From: DASRQZ01 sp964571275
Lineage (GTDB): Bacteria > Myxococcota_A > Polyangia > Fen-1088
Direction: 5' to 3'
DNA: 64,000 nt
Assembly: GCA_964571275.1 (NCBI GenBank)
Contig: CAZNCQ010000003.1
Coordinates: forward strand, 17,886-81,885
Part shown: positions 1-9,700 of the stretch, piece by piece
How positions within the stretch are numbered: position 1 is the stretch's first letter
Layout: each line of letters starts with the position of its first letter
Translations under genes and position numbers: made by a program
Notes under the pieces: generated by a model
The model's database searches: none
Told to the model about the DNA's origin: nothing
The model's input: only the letters and a program-made list of their open reading frames with translations

Positions 1-52
1 CGGCGACCGCCAGGACACATCCGCGCCCCGGGCCGATCGCCAGCCGAACGGG

Positions 53-466
53 TCAGTCGGCGAGAGAAACCAAGAATCCGTGAAATGCGTCGTTGGCGCG
101 GTCGACCGAGAGCACGAACTCGCCGTCATCACCGAGACGCACCACCCGCCCGTTGGCGACGCACACGTGCTGGCTTTGACTCTGACTTGGACTCTGACTT
201 GGACCCTGACTTGGACTCTGGCCTGGACCCTGGCTTTGACTCTCGCCTGGGATCACGAACCCGAACGCCGCCTCCTGCTCCAGGCCCAGCTCACAGGTCG
301 GCGACTTGAACCGGGCGCCGTCCCGGCCGATGTCGATCAGCTCGACGGTGACCGGCGCGCTTCGCCAGGCCACGTGGACGTTGACCGGCAGCGCGAGCCG
401 AAATCGCGGAGAGCTTCGTCGCTCGTTTGGCCGCTCGTTTTCGCCGGGTGCTTCCATGCGGTTCAT
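53..466 (-). CDS. PilZ-domain protein with Ser/Gln-rich repeat insert
   Basis: PilZ domains bind cyclic di-GMP and pass the signal to partner proteins. After a short leader the protein has the basic RRSSPRFR stretch, which carries the RxxxR signature, and then DIGRDGARF, close to the family's D/NxSxxG loop but with Gly in place of Ser. Between the following beta-strands about 25 residues of repeated Ser-Gln, Gly and Pro are inserted, encoded by degenerate 6/12-base repeats. The frame stays open up to 586, but residues before the Met at 466 look non-conserved, so I place the start there; no strong ribosome site decides it. The protein is about 137 residues, the usual size of a single-domain PilZ protein. 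It is divergent from the kinase gene. The altered loop makes ligand binding uncertain; the fold assignment is fairly safe. Confidence 0.7.
   Translation of the reverse strand: MNRMEAPGENERPNERRSSPRFRLALPVNVHVAWRSAPVTVELIDIGRDGARFKSPTCELGLEQEAAFGFVIPGESQSQGPGQSPSQGPSQSPSQSQSQHVCVANGRVVRLGDDGEFVLSVDRANDAFHGFLVSLAD
171..250. repeat. Degenerate 6/12-base tandem repeat inside the PilZ gene
   Basis: Units of the type GACTTGGACTCT recur about six times. Unit length is a multiple of three, so copy changes keep the PilZ frame and only lengthen the Ser-Gln/Gly-Pro linker. Confidence 0.75.
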
Positions 467-708
467 TGGCTGGTAAGTGATTCGAGAACGCGCGCGGGGC
501 TCGCGATTCTGCCCCGGCGCAAAACCTGTCTGTCCAACGAATGGGCCCAGCGTTGTTCCCGCGCAAAAATCGGCCGCGCACATCAAAATGCGGCGCGTCG
601 CCGTGCTCGGCCATCCCGTCGCATGCCCGCCGCCAAGCTGGCTCGGAGCTGTGTCCCATGCTAGCTTGCCGACCTTGCGAGGCAGGCGCGGAGCCGTGAT
701 CTTGGTCG

Positions 709-2451
709 GTGAGTGACCGGACGGTTGGCAGTTACGTTCTAGTCGAGAAGCTCGGTGAGGGGGGCATGGGCGAGGTCTATCTCGCCGAGCACAAGTACAT
801 CGCGCGCAAGGCGGCGATCAAGTTCCTGCTGCACGATCTCAGCAACTCGACGGAGCTCGTCGGCCGCTTCTTCGCCGAGGCGCGCGCCGCATCGGTGATC
901 AAGCACCCGGGCATCGTCGAGGTGCTCGACTGCGACGTGCACGACGGGCGCGCGTACATCGTGATGGAGCTGCTGCGCGGCGAGAGCCTGCGCGAGTACA
1001 TCGAACGCGTCGGCAGCGTCGGGCGCGACGAGATCGGCGCGCTGGGCGTCTTCCGGCAGATCGCCTCGGCGCTCGCCGCCGCGCACGCGCAGGAGATCAT
1101 CCACCGCGACCTCAAACCCGACAACGTCTACCTGCACGTCCCGGACGAGCACCCGCCCGATCGGCCGATCGCCAAGGTGCTCGACTTCGGCATCGCCAAG
1201 CTCATGGGCCGCGGCGAGGGCGGGACCAAGACCCGCACCGGCCAGCTCCTGGGCACGCCGATGTACATGTCGCCCGAGCAGTGCCGCGGCGTGAAGCAGA
1301 TCGACAGCCGCAGTGACGTCTACTCGCTCGGCTGCATCATGTACGAGGTCTTCTGCGGGCAGGCGCCGTTCCTGGACGAGGGCTTCGGCGATCTGATCAT
1401 CGCGCACGTGTCGCGCCCGCCGCCGGAGCCGCTCCACTCGGCGCCCTGGATGTCGCCCCCGGCGCGGCGGTTGCTGCTCGACTGCCTGGCGAAGGATCCG
1501 AACGAGCGCCCGCAATCGATGAGGGACATCGTCGCGCGGCTCGCGCAGCTGGCGCCGTCCGAGGAGATCCACCTCCAAGTTCCGGTCTCGACCGAGGCGC
1601 GACACCATCCGGGAGGCGTGCCCGAGATGGGCTCTTCGGGGCCGCGGTCGGGTCAGCGGCTGGCGCAGACCACGCCGATGCCGGCCTCGGCCGGGATCTC
1701 GTCGAGCGGCAGCACGCTCATGGCGCCTCCCGAGGAGCCGTTCAGGGCGTTGCGGCCACCGAGCGGTGGGTTCTCGCAGCGGCCCCTGCATTCTCCGGCG
1801 GCGATCACCACGCCGAGCGGCGCTGGACGCACGCGCGTCCTGCTGCCCGAGGACCCGAGCACGCTCACGGAAGGCGCCTCCGAGCGCTACAAGACCGCGC
1901 CACGCACGCGCAGCGCCGGAAGCAAGCTCGCGATCGGCGTGGCTGCGGCCGGCGCGGTGGCGCTGGCGGCGCTGGTGATCATCCGCGTGCTCACCGGTCA
2001 GTCGTCGGGCGCCGGTGACAAGGACACCACCGCGCAGAACGATTCCACCGGCACGACCACCACCGCCGCGAACCCCACCGGCACCGGCACGACCGGCGAG
2101 GCCGACCCGCGCCCGCAGCCGCCGAAGGTGCAAACCCCGCCGCCACCGGCCATCTCCGTGATCACGCTCATCGGGTTGCCGCCGCAAGCGTTGGTGCGCC
2201 TCGACGGGCGCGTGGTCGAATCGCCGGTCTCGGTGCCGCGCGAGGGCGAAACCCACCATTTGATCGTCGACGCCAATGGCTACCAGCGCTGGGAGACGTC
2301 ATTCGACGCCCGCACCGACCACACGGTCGCCGTCGAGATGAAGCGGCTCGCTGCGGCCCCACCGGTCGCGCGCACGCCCAACCCGCACCCCCACAAGCAC
2401 GGCGACCGCACGCCGCACGACACCGGGTTCGACGGCTTCACGGACCTCTGA
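709..2451 (+). CDS. Receptor-type Ser/Thr protein kinase with PEGA-like exterior domain
   Basis: Hanks-type kinase of 580 residues. The glycine loop GEGGMG is at residues 16-21, the ATP lysine in AIKF at 38, the catalytic loop HRDLKPDN at 132-139, DFG at 159-161, and the activation-segment SPE at 188-190, so all catalytic elements are present. The kinase domain ends near 280. A Pro/Ser-rich linker of about 120 residues leads to one membrane helix at about 407-427, a Thr/Gly-rich stretch, and an exterior domain at about 485-545 resembling PEGA, with the pattern PPQALVRLDG and later DANGYQRWE. The tail is Pro/His-rich. The start is GTG at 709, placed so the glycine loop lies at the usual distance. 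Such receptor kinases are abundant in Myxococcota; the ligand and substrates cannot be read from sequence. Confidence 0.95.
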   Translation: MSDRTVGSYVLVEKLGEGGMGEVYLAEHKYIARKAAIKFLLHDLSNSTELVGRFFAEARAASVIKHPGIVEVLDCDVHDGRAYIVMELLRGESLREYIERVGSVGRDEIGALGVFRQIASALAAAHAQEIIHRDLKPDNVYLHVPDEHPPDRPIAKVLDFGIAKLMGRGEGGTKTRTGQLLGTPMYMSPEQCRGVKQIDSRSDVYSLGCIMYEVFCGQAPFLDEGFGDLIIAHVSRPPPEPLHSAPWMSPPARRLLLDCLAKDPNERPQSMRDIVARLAQLAPSEEIHLQVPVSTEARHHPGGVPEMGSSGPRSGQRLAQTTPMPASAGISSSGSTLMAPPEEPFRALRPPSGGFSQRPLHSPAAITTPSGAGRTRVLLPEDPSTLTEGASERYKTAPRTRSAGSKLAIGVAAAGAVALAALVIIRVLTGQSSGAGDKDTTAQNDSTGTTTTAANPTGTGTTGEADPRPQPPKVQTPPPPAISVITLIGLPPQALVRLDGRVVESPVSVPREGETHHLIVDANGYQRWETSFDARTDHTVAVEMKRLAAAPPVARTPNPHPHKHGDRTPHDTGFDGFTDL

Positions 2452-2470
2452 TCCGCGCCCGGCCCGCGCG

Positions 2471-3046
2471 TCAGTGTTCGAGGTGCGACTCGATTCGCCG
2501 ATCGGGGACCAGCCACATCAACGCGACGAAGATGTAGAGCCCCAGCGAGACGTAGCGCTGCACGAACGCCAGCGGGATCGCCAGCGCGTAGAGCACCGGC
2601 GACACCAGCCCCTTGGCGTCGCGGCCGACGGCGCGGGCCAGCTTCGAGTCCGGCCCCTCGAGCGCGACGATCTGATCCTGGAGCAGCTTGTAAGCGATCG
2701 CCGACGCCAGCAGGACGCTGCCGTAGATAGCGGTCGGCAGCTCCGCGAAGTGGTTCTCCCCCATCCAGCCGGTCACGAACGGCACCAGTGACAGCCAGAA
2801 GAGGAGGTGCAGGTTCGCCCAGAGGATCTTGCCGTTGATCCGCCCGGTGGCGTGCAACATGTGGTGGTGGTTGTTCCAGTAGATGCCCAGGAAAACGTAG
2901 CTGAGCGCGTACGTCGAGAACACCGACCAGAGCGGGCGCAGCGCCTCCCAGTCGGCGCCGTGCGGGACCTTGAGCTCGAGCACCATGATGGTGATCAAGA
3001 TCGCGATCACGCCGTCGCTGAAAGCCTCGAGTCGTCCCTTCGTCAC
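2471..3046 (-). CDS. TMEM175/DUF1211 family membrane protein (putative K+ channel)
   Basis: The 191-residue protein begins with the family signature RLEAFSDGVIAI. The FSD motif in the first helix marks TMEM175-type proteins, whose characterised members form potassium-selective channels. About six hydrophobic segments follow, with the typical HHMLHATGRIN stretch between helices 2 and 3. The length fits the bacterial one-repeat type, which assembles as a tetramer. The gene starts 4 bases after the stop of the SUKH gene in the same direction, so the two are probably co-transcribed. It converges on the kinase gene with a 19-base gap and no clear terminator. Family membership is secure; ion selectivity here is inferred from the family. 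Confidence 0.88.
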   Translation of the reverse strand: MTKGRLEAFSDGVIAILITIMVLELKVPHGADWEALRPLWSVFSTYALSYVFLGIYWNNHHHMLHATGRINGKILWANLHLLFWLSLVPFVTGWMGENHFAELPTAIYGSVLLASAIAYKLLQDQIVALEGPDSKLARAVGRDAKGLVSPVLYALAIPLAFVQRYVSLGLYIFVALMWLVPDRRIESHLEH

Positions 3047-3050
3047 GGCG

Positions 3051-3863
3051 TCAGTAGAGCGATCCGAGGAACGTCGCGAACGAGTCGGCCACCGCGTAGA
3101 CGTTGGTGAACCCGGCCGGCCCCATCCCGTCCGGCCGCGGCCGCCGCTCCGGGAACAGCGCCTCCCAGCGACGCAGGATCTGGTTCTCGTCGAGCTCGAG
3201 CGTGTCCTCGCCCTCGGCCTCGAGGTCGAGCACCATCTCGTCGATCTGCGCGTCCATCCCGCGGCACTCGCGGTCCCAGAACCAGATCCGGGTGTCGCTG
3301 GTGTCGGTCACCGAGAGCAAGAGGAGGTTCTCGTGCGGGTCCGAGGCGATGGGGATCGTGCCCGCCGGCAGCGAATCCGCGTAGGCCTCGCTGACCAGAT
3401 AGGCCAGGTCGCGCCGCATCTCCGACGAGAATCCGAGAAAGGACGAGAGCTCTCCCGCCGCGCCGAACGGACCGGCCTCGCGCAGCGGAAACCGCAGCGC
3501 CTCGGGGAAGCCGGTCCATCCGTACGCGCCCACGAAGAGCCGGTAGTCCGCGGGCAGCGCCGCGCCGATCTCCGCCTCGAGCCAGCGCAGGTCGTCCTCG
3601 GTCGGGTCGCGGCGGCTGGCCGGGTCGACCACCTGCCAGCAGCGACGGCGAAAGACCTGATCGGCGACCTCGAGCGCGGTCCCATCACCCCACCCTGCCC
3701 CCGCCGGCAGCCGGCGCGCGCCACGCGGGGCGCAGGTGACGCGCGGGGCGCAGGTGACACGCGGGGCGCAGGTGACGCGCGGGGCGCAGGTGAATCGATG
3801 GCTGGCCACCCACGCCGTCGAGCGGCGGCCGAGCAGATCCGAAATTCCAATTATGTGTTTCAC
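3051..3863 (-). CDS. SUKH/SMI1-KNR4 family protein with N-terminal hexapeptide repeats
   Basis: The C-terminal half has the SMI1/KNR4 (SUKH) layout: LEAEIGAALPADYRLFVGAYG, later SSFLGF, then IPIASDPHENLLLLSV, and a WFWDRE strand. SUKH proteins are often immunity proteins against polymorphic toxins in bacteria, or general interaction modules. The ORF runs open to 3917, but a GTG at 3863 has GGGAG five bases upstream, which decides the start and gives about 270 residues. An unusual segment near the N terminus repeats Val-Thr-Cys-Ala-Pro-Arg, encoded by four 18-base repeats. No toxin gene lies beside it; the neighbour is a TMEM175-like channel. The immunity role is therefore open. Confidence 0.72.
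   Translation of the reverse strand: MKHIIGISDLLGRRSTAWVASHRFTCAPRVTCAPRVTCAPRVTCAPRGARRLPAGAGWGDGTALEVADQVFRRRCWQVVDPASRRDPTEDDLRWLEAEIGAALPADYRLFVGAYGWTGFPEALRFPLREAGPFGAAGELSSFLGFSSEMRRDLAYLVSEAYADSLPAGTIPIASDPHENLLLLSVTDTSDTRIWFWDRECRGMDAQIDEMVLDLEAEGEDTLELDENQILRRWEALFPERRPRPDGMGPAGFTNVYAVADSFATFLGSLY
3727..3798. repeat. Four 18-base tandem repeats
   Basis: Units starting GGGGCGCAGGTGAC begin at 3727, 3745, 3763 and 3781. The first three are almost identical and the last diverges at its end. In the SUKH frame each unit encodes six residues including one Cys. Confidence 0.9.
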
Positions 3864-4149
3864 GACGTCTCCCAAGCGAGGCGAAGGGAAAGGCAATCCA
3901 TATGCCGGCGCCGGCACCCGTCGGAAACGTCAACAGTCATCTGCCTGACTCTTTTGGTCGCCGCAGGCCGGTAAACCGGCTCACGGTCGAGGTGCCGAAG
4001 CCGTGCTCGTGAATGTTCCGTACCACCAATCGCGATCACGTGCACGTTCGGGTTCCGCGCTCGGGGAGATGGCGGCGGGCGCGCGAAGTTACGTACTTCA
4101 CTCGTGAACGAAACTTCGGCGATACAGCCCGGAGCGCAAAGTAGCGCCC

Positions 4150-6741
4150 GTGCCACAGCCCCAGCACGAGGACGGAAATCAGCGTGCCCCGTCGACGCGC
4201 GAGCCCGCGGACCCGAGCGTCGGCCCCACGATTGGCAGCAGCGACCGCAAGAGCGTCGTCGCTGCCGGAAAACGCGCCAGCCTTCAGGGCGGCGACTTCA
4301 AGAAGGCGGTGCTGGAGCATCTGATTCACACCTGCGCCAAGGAAATTCGAGACGCATCGGCGATGGACCTGTACTACGCGTTCGCGCATACCGTGCGCGA
4401 TCGGCTGGTGCACCGCTGGCTGGCGACGCAGCGAACGCACCTCGAGCGCGACGTCAAGCGCGCCTGCTACTTCTCGTCGGAGTTCCTGACCGGCCGCAGC
4501 CTGGGACTCTGCCTGATGAACCTGGGGCTTTACGAGATCGCCGAGGGCCTCGCCGTTGAACGCGGCTTCGATCTCGGCGCGGTGCTGGAACAGGAAGGCG
4601 ACCCCGGGCTCGGCAACGGCGGCCTCGGGCGGCTCGCCGCCTGCTTCATGGACTCGCTGGCGACCCTGGAGCTGCCCGCCGTCGGCTACGGCATCCGCTA
4701 CGACTTCGGTATGTTCGAGCAGAGCATCGAGGACGGCCGCCAGGTCGAGCGCCACGACAACTGGTTGCAGCTCGGCAATCCATGGGAGCTGCCGCGCCAC
4801 GAGGACGCACAGAAGGTGCGCTTCTACGGGCGGGTCGAGATGCGCCACGACGACACAGGGCGCCTCATCGCCGACTGGGTCGACGCGCGCACGGTGATCG
4901 GCTTGCCGCACGATTCGTTCATCGTGGGCCATCGCACCGACACGGTGAACACGCTGCGCCTGTGGGCGGCACGCGCGACCCGCGACTTCGACCTGCAGTT
5001 CTTCAACGAGGGCGACTACCGCCGCGCCGTCGAGGAGAAGATCGACACCGAGAACATCTCCAAGGTGCTCTATCCCAACGACCAGAGCGAGGAGGGCAAG
5101 GCGCTGCGCCTCAGGCAGCAGTACTTCTTCGTCGCCTGCTCGATCGCCGACATCGTGCAACGCTACAAGCGCCGGCACGCGACGTTCGACGCCTTCCCCG
5201 ACAAGGTCGCGATCCAGCTCAACGACACGCACCCGGCGATCGCCGTCGCCGAGCTGATGCGCGTCTTCCTCGACGACGAGAAGCTCGACTGGGATTACGC
5301 CTGGAACCTGTGCGAGCGGACGCTCGGCTACACCAACCACACGTTGATGCCCGAGGCGCTGGAGCGCTGGCCGGTGAAGCTGTTCGAACGAATGCTCCCG
5401 CGCCACCTGATGATCATCTACGAGATCAACCACCGCTTCATGCGCCAGGTGCAGACCCGCTGGCCCGGCGAGACGGATCGCATGCAGCGCATGTCGATCA
5501 TCGAGGAGGGCGACGGCAAGAACAAGCAGGTCCGCATGGCGCACCTGGCGACCGTCGGGTCGCACAGCATCAACGGCGTGGCGGCGCTGCACACCGAGCT
5601 CATCAAGAGCCACCTCATGCCCGACTTTCATCAGCTGTGGCCCGAGCGGTTCAACAACAAGACCAACGGAGTCACGCCGCGCCGCTGGGTGCTGTACGCG
5701 AACCCGCGGCTCACCCGCCTGGTCACGTCGCGTATCGGATCGGAGTGGATCGACCGCGACCTGGCGCGGATCACACCGCTGCTCGCGCACGCCGACGACC
5801 CGCAATTGCTCGATGAGCTGTGGGACGTCAAGCAGCAGAACAAGCGCGACCTGGCGGCGCTGGTGCAGCGGCGCACGGGCGTCGAGCTGCCGCCCAACGC
5901 GATGGTGGTGATTCAGATCAAGCGCTTTCACGAGTACAAGCGGCAGCTGCTGGCCTGCCTGCAAATCGTCGCGCACTACATGGCGCTCAAACGCAACCCC
6001 GGCGCCGACACCACGCCGCGCGCGTACATCTTCGCCGGCAAGGCCGCGCCCGGCTACGCGATGGCCAAGCTGCACATCAAGCTGATCAACGACGTCGCCG
6101 CGGTGATCAACGCCGACCCGGAGGTGCGCGGCCGCCTGGCGGTGGTCTTCCTGCCCAACTATGGCGTGTCACTGGCGCAGGCGCTGATCCCGGCCGCGGA
6201 CGTGTCGCTGCAGATCTCGACCGCCGGCAAGGAGGCGTCGGGGACCAGCAACATGAAGTTCGCGCTCAACGGCGCGCTCACCGTCGGCACGCTCGACGGC
6301 GCCAACGTCGAGATCCGCGAGGCGGTCGGCCCTGAGAACTTCTTCTTGTTCGGTCTCACCACGCCCGAGGTGCACGCGCTGTGGGCCGCGGGCTACGACC
6401 CGCGCGCGTTCATCGCGCGCAGCGCCGTGCTGACCGAGGTGCTCGATCTGATCTCGGGCGGGTTCTTCAGCCTGGGCGAGATCGATCGCTTCAAACCGAT
6501 CATGGACAACCTGCGCCACCACGATCCGTTCATGGTGTGCGCCGACTTCGACGCTTACGTCGCCGCCGAAGCGCGCGCCGCGCAGACGTTCCGCGATCCG
6601 CGCGACTGGTCGCGCCGCGCGCTGCACAACATCGTCGGCGGCGCGCGGTTCTCCAGCGACGAGACCGTGCGCCGCTACGCCGACGAGATCTGGCACATCC
6701 AACCCGAGAAGACGGACCTGGCGTCGATCGGCGAGCCTTGA
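4150..6741 (+). CDS. glgP: Glycogen/maltodextrin phosphorylase
   Basis: The enzyme releases glucose-1-phosphate from alpha-1,4-glucans with pyridoxal phosphate. The 863 residues match the usual length, with about 50 poorly conserved residues added at the N terminus. Landmarks are the GNGGLGRLAACFMDSLATL block, FGMFEQ, the KRFHEYKRQLL block, the GKAAPGYAMAKLHIKLIN block, and the cofactor site EASGTSNMKF, where the PLP lysine is about residue 703. The start is a GTG at 4150; a start further in, nearer the conserved SLQGGDF region, is possible because no clear ribosome site precedes 4150. It is followed 40 bases later by the transglutaminase-DUF2126 gene on the same strand. It is a single gene, with no other glycogen genes in the window. 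Confidence 0.96.
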   Translation: MPQPQHEDGNQRAPSTREPADPSVGPTIGSSDRKSVVAAGKRASLQGGDFKKAVLEHLIHTCAKEIRDASAMDLYYAFAHTVRDRLVHRWLATQRTHLERDVKRACYFSSEFLTGRSLGLCLMNLGLYEIAEGLAVERGFDLGAVLEQEGDPGLGNGGLGRLAACFMDSLATLELPAVGYGIRYDFGMFEQSIEDGRQVERHDNWLQLGNPWELPRHEDAQKVRFYGRVEMRHDDTGRLIADWVDARTVIGLPHDSFIVGHRTDTVNTLRLWAARATRDFDLQFFNEGDYRRAVEEKIDTENISKVLYPNDQSEEGKALRLRQQYFFVACSIADIVQRYKRRHATFDAFPDKVAIQLNDTHPAIAVAELMRVFLDDEKLDWDYAWNLCERTLGYTNHTLMPEALERWPVKLFERMLPRHLMIIYEINHRFMRQVQTRWPGETDRMQRMSIIEEGDGKNKQVRMAHLATVGSHSINGVAALHTELIKSHLMPDFHQLWPERFNNKTNGVTPRRWVLYANPRLTRLVTSRIGSEWIDRDLARITPLLAHADDPQLLDELWDVKQQNKRDLAALVQRRTGVELPPNAMVVIQIKRFHEYKRQLLACLQIVAHYMALKRNPGADTTPRAYIFAGKAAPGYAMAKLHIKLINDVAAVINADPEVRGRLAVVFLPNYGVSLAQALIPAADVSLQISTAGKEASGTSNMKFALNGALTVGTLDGANVEIREAVGPENFFLFGLTTPEVHALWAAGYDPRAFIARSAVLTEVLDLISGGFFSLGEIDRFKPIMDNLRHHDPFMVCADFDAYVAAEARAAQTFRDPRDWSRRALHNIVGGARFSSDETVRRYADEIWHIQPEKTDLASIGEP

Positions 6742-6781
6742 CAATGGTCGAGGTTACCTTCATGAACCGCGGTCACAACTG

Positions 6782-9700
6782 ATGTCGATCACCGTCACTC
6801 TCCATCACAAGACCAAGTACCGCTACGACGGGCTCGTGCAGCTGGCGCCGCACGTGGTGCGCCTGCGGCCCGCGCCGCACACGCGCACGCCGATCCTCGC
6901 TTATTCGCTGAAGGTCCTCCCCGAGCAGCACTTCATGAACTGGCAGCAGGATCCGTTCGGCAACTACCAGGCGCACCTGGTCTTCCCGCGCGAGACCCAG
7001 GAACTGGAGCTGGAGGTCGACCTCCGCGCCGAGCTGACGGCGACCAACCCGTTCGACTTCTTCATCGACGAGCACGTCCAGGAGTATCCGTTCCACTACA
7101 CCGAGGAGGAGCGGATCGCGCTGGCTCCCTACCTGGCGATCCTGCCGTCGTCGGGACCGGTCGACCGGCTCGCCGCCGAGCTCCGGCGGGACGTCGCGCG
7201 CAAGGACCGGCGCACCATCGACGTGCTGGTCGACATCAACCGCCACATCCGCGATCTGCTGCGCTACGAGATCCGCCTGGAAGCCGGCGTCTTCTCGCCC
7301 GACGACACGCTGGAGCGAGGCCACGGCTCGTGCCGCGACTTCGCGTGGCTGATGGTGCAGCTGACACGGCGGCTCGGCTTCGGCGCGCGCTTCGTGTCGG
7401 GCTACTCGATCCAGCTCAAGGCCGACGTCAAGGCGCTCGACGGTCCGTCGGGCGTCGCCGAGGACGTGACCGATCTGCACGCCTGGGCCGAGATCTTCCT
7501 GCCCGGCGCAGGCTGGATCGGCTTCGACGCCACCAGCGGCCTGCTGTGCGCCGAGGGGCACCTGCCGCTCGCGTGCACCGCGGATCCCACGAGCGCGGCG
7601 CCGGTCAGCGGCTCGTACGCGCCCTTCGGCGCCCGCGAGCACGACCCGACGAGCACGACGTTCGCCGTCGAGATGAGCGTCACGCGCACGATCGAGCACC
7701 CGCGCGTCACCAAGCCGTACACCGAAGACACCTGGGCGGCGATCGATCGCCTGGGCCAGACCATCGACGGCGCTCTCGAGGCCAGCGACGTCCGTCTGTC
7801 GATGGGTGGCGAGCCGACGTTCGTGTCGATTGACGACCCCGACGGTGCGGAGTGGAACACGACCGCGCTCGGGGCAAACAAGCGTTACCTCGCGGGGCAG
7901 CTCTTCCAGCGCATGCAGGCGCTCTTCTCGCCAGGGAGCCTGCTTCACTACGGCCAGGGCAAGTGGTACCCGGGCGAACCGCTGCCGCGCTGGGCGCTGA
8001 CCAGTTACTTCCGCAAGGACGGCACGCCGATCTGGCGGCGGCCCGAGCTCATCGTGAAGGATCCCGCGCCGGGGACGCGCGCCGTGGCGCCCCACCCCGA
8101 TGTGCCGCGCGCGTTGATTCGCACGATCGCGCAGCTGGTGGGCGTCGACGCCGACCAGATCCTGCCGGCGTACGAAGACGGCTTTTACTACGCGTGGAAA
8201 GAGCGCCGGCTGCCGGTGAACACGTCGCTGTCCGACCTGCGGCTCGACGATCCGCAAGAACGCGCGCGTCTGGCGCGCGTGTTCGAGCATGGGCTGACGT
8301 CGGTCGTCGGGTACGTGCTGCCGATCGAGCACGCCGAACACACACGGCAAGGCAATCGCTGGCGCACCGGCGAATGGCCACTGCGCAGCGAACGGCTGCT
8401 GTTGATCCCGGGCGACTCGTCGCTCGGGTACCGGCTGCCCATCGATGGACTGCCCTGGATCAGCGCCGAGCTGCGCCAGCAGATGCACGAGATCGATCCG
8501 TTCGGAAAGCTACCGCCGCTGCCGGCGGTGCACCGGCTGCAGCAGCCGGGGACGCGCGCACCGTGGGGCTATGAATCGGCGCGCGGCGGCGACGGCGCGC
8601 CGCTCCCCGACCCGCGATTGGCCGGCATGGGCGCCGATGGGCCGGGGCGGCGCGCGCCGGCGGGCAGCGCGGCGGGCGATGATCCGTTCTCGCCGCGCGC
8701 GCAGCCGCAGAGCTGGGACGCGACCGTGCGCACCGCCCTCTGCGTCGAGGTCCGCGACGGTATCTTGCACATCTTCATGCCGCCGATCGCCAGCACCGAG
8801 GGCTACCTGGAGCTGGTCGCCGCCGTCGAGGAGGCCGCGCGCGCCCACGACACACCGGTGCGCGTCGAGGGCTACGCGCCTCCGCGCGATCCGCGCATCG
8901 GCCAGTTCGCGGTCACGCCCGATCCCGGCGTCATCGAGGTCAACATCCACCCGGCGCTGTCGTGGAAGCAGCTCTCCGAGAACACGACGGCGCTCTACGA
9001 AGAGGCGCGGCTCACCCGCCTCGGGACCGAGAAGTTCATGATCGACGGCCGCCACACCGGCACGGGCGGCGGCAACCACGTCGTGCTCGGCGGGCCGATG
9101 CCGGCCGACAGTCCGTTCCTGCGCCGCCCCGATCTGCTGCGCAGCATGATCGGCTACTTCGTCAATCACCCGTCGCTGTCGTACTTCTTCTCGGGCATGT
9201 TCGTCGGGCCGACCAGCCAGGCGCCGCGCATCGACGAGGCCCGGCAAGAGAGCATCGACGAGCTCGAGATCGCGTTCCGCCAGATCGACGCGAGCCCGGC
9301 GGGGCCAGTGCCGCCCTGGATCGTCGACCGCATCTTCCGCAACCTGCTGGTCGACGTCACCGGCAACACCCACCGGTCCGAGCTGTGCATCGACAAGATG
9401 TTCAGCCCCGACAGCTCCAGCGGGCGGCAAGGACTGCTCGAGCTGCGATCATTCGAGATGCCGCCCCACGCGCGCATGAGCCTGGTGCAGCAGCTGTTGC
9501 TGCGCGGCCTCGTGGCGACGTTCTGGCGGCAGCCCTACCGCCGGCCACCCGTGCGCTGGGGAACGGCGCTGCACGATCGGTTCATGCTGCCGCACTTCCT
9601 GGCGCAAGATCTCGGCGACGTCGTCTACGATTTGAATGAAGCGGGCTATCCGTTCAAGCCCGAGTGGTTCACGCCCCACTTCGAGTTCCGCTTCCCGGTC

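Noticed and set aside
2471..3863. Toxin-immunity module built on the SUKH protein
   Set aside because: No polymorphic toxin, Rhs or secretion gene is adjacent; the neighbour is a TMEM175-like channel.
4036..6075. Minus-strand ORF of 679 residues opposite glgP
   Set aside because: Arg/His/Val/Leu-biased composition typical of antisense reading in high-GC genes; the plus strand has the full phosphorylase motif set.
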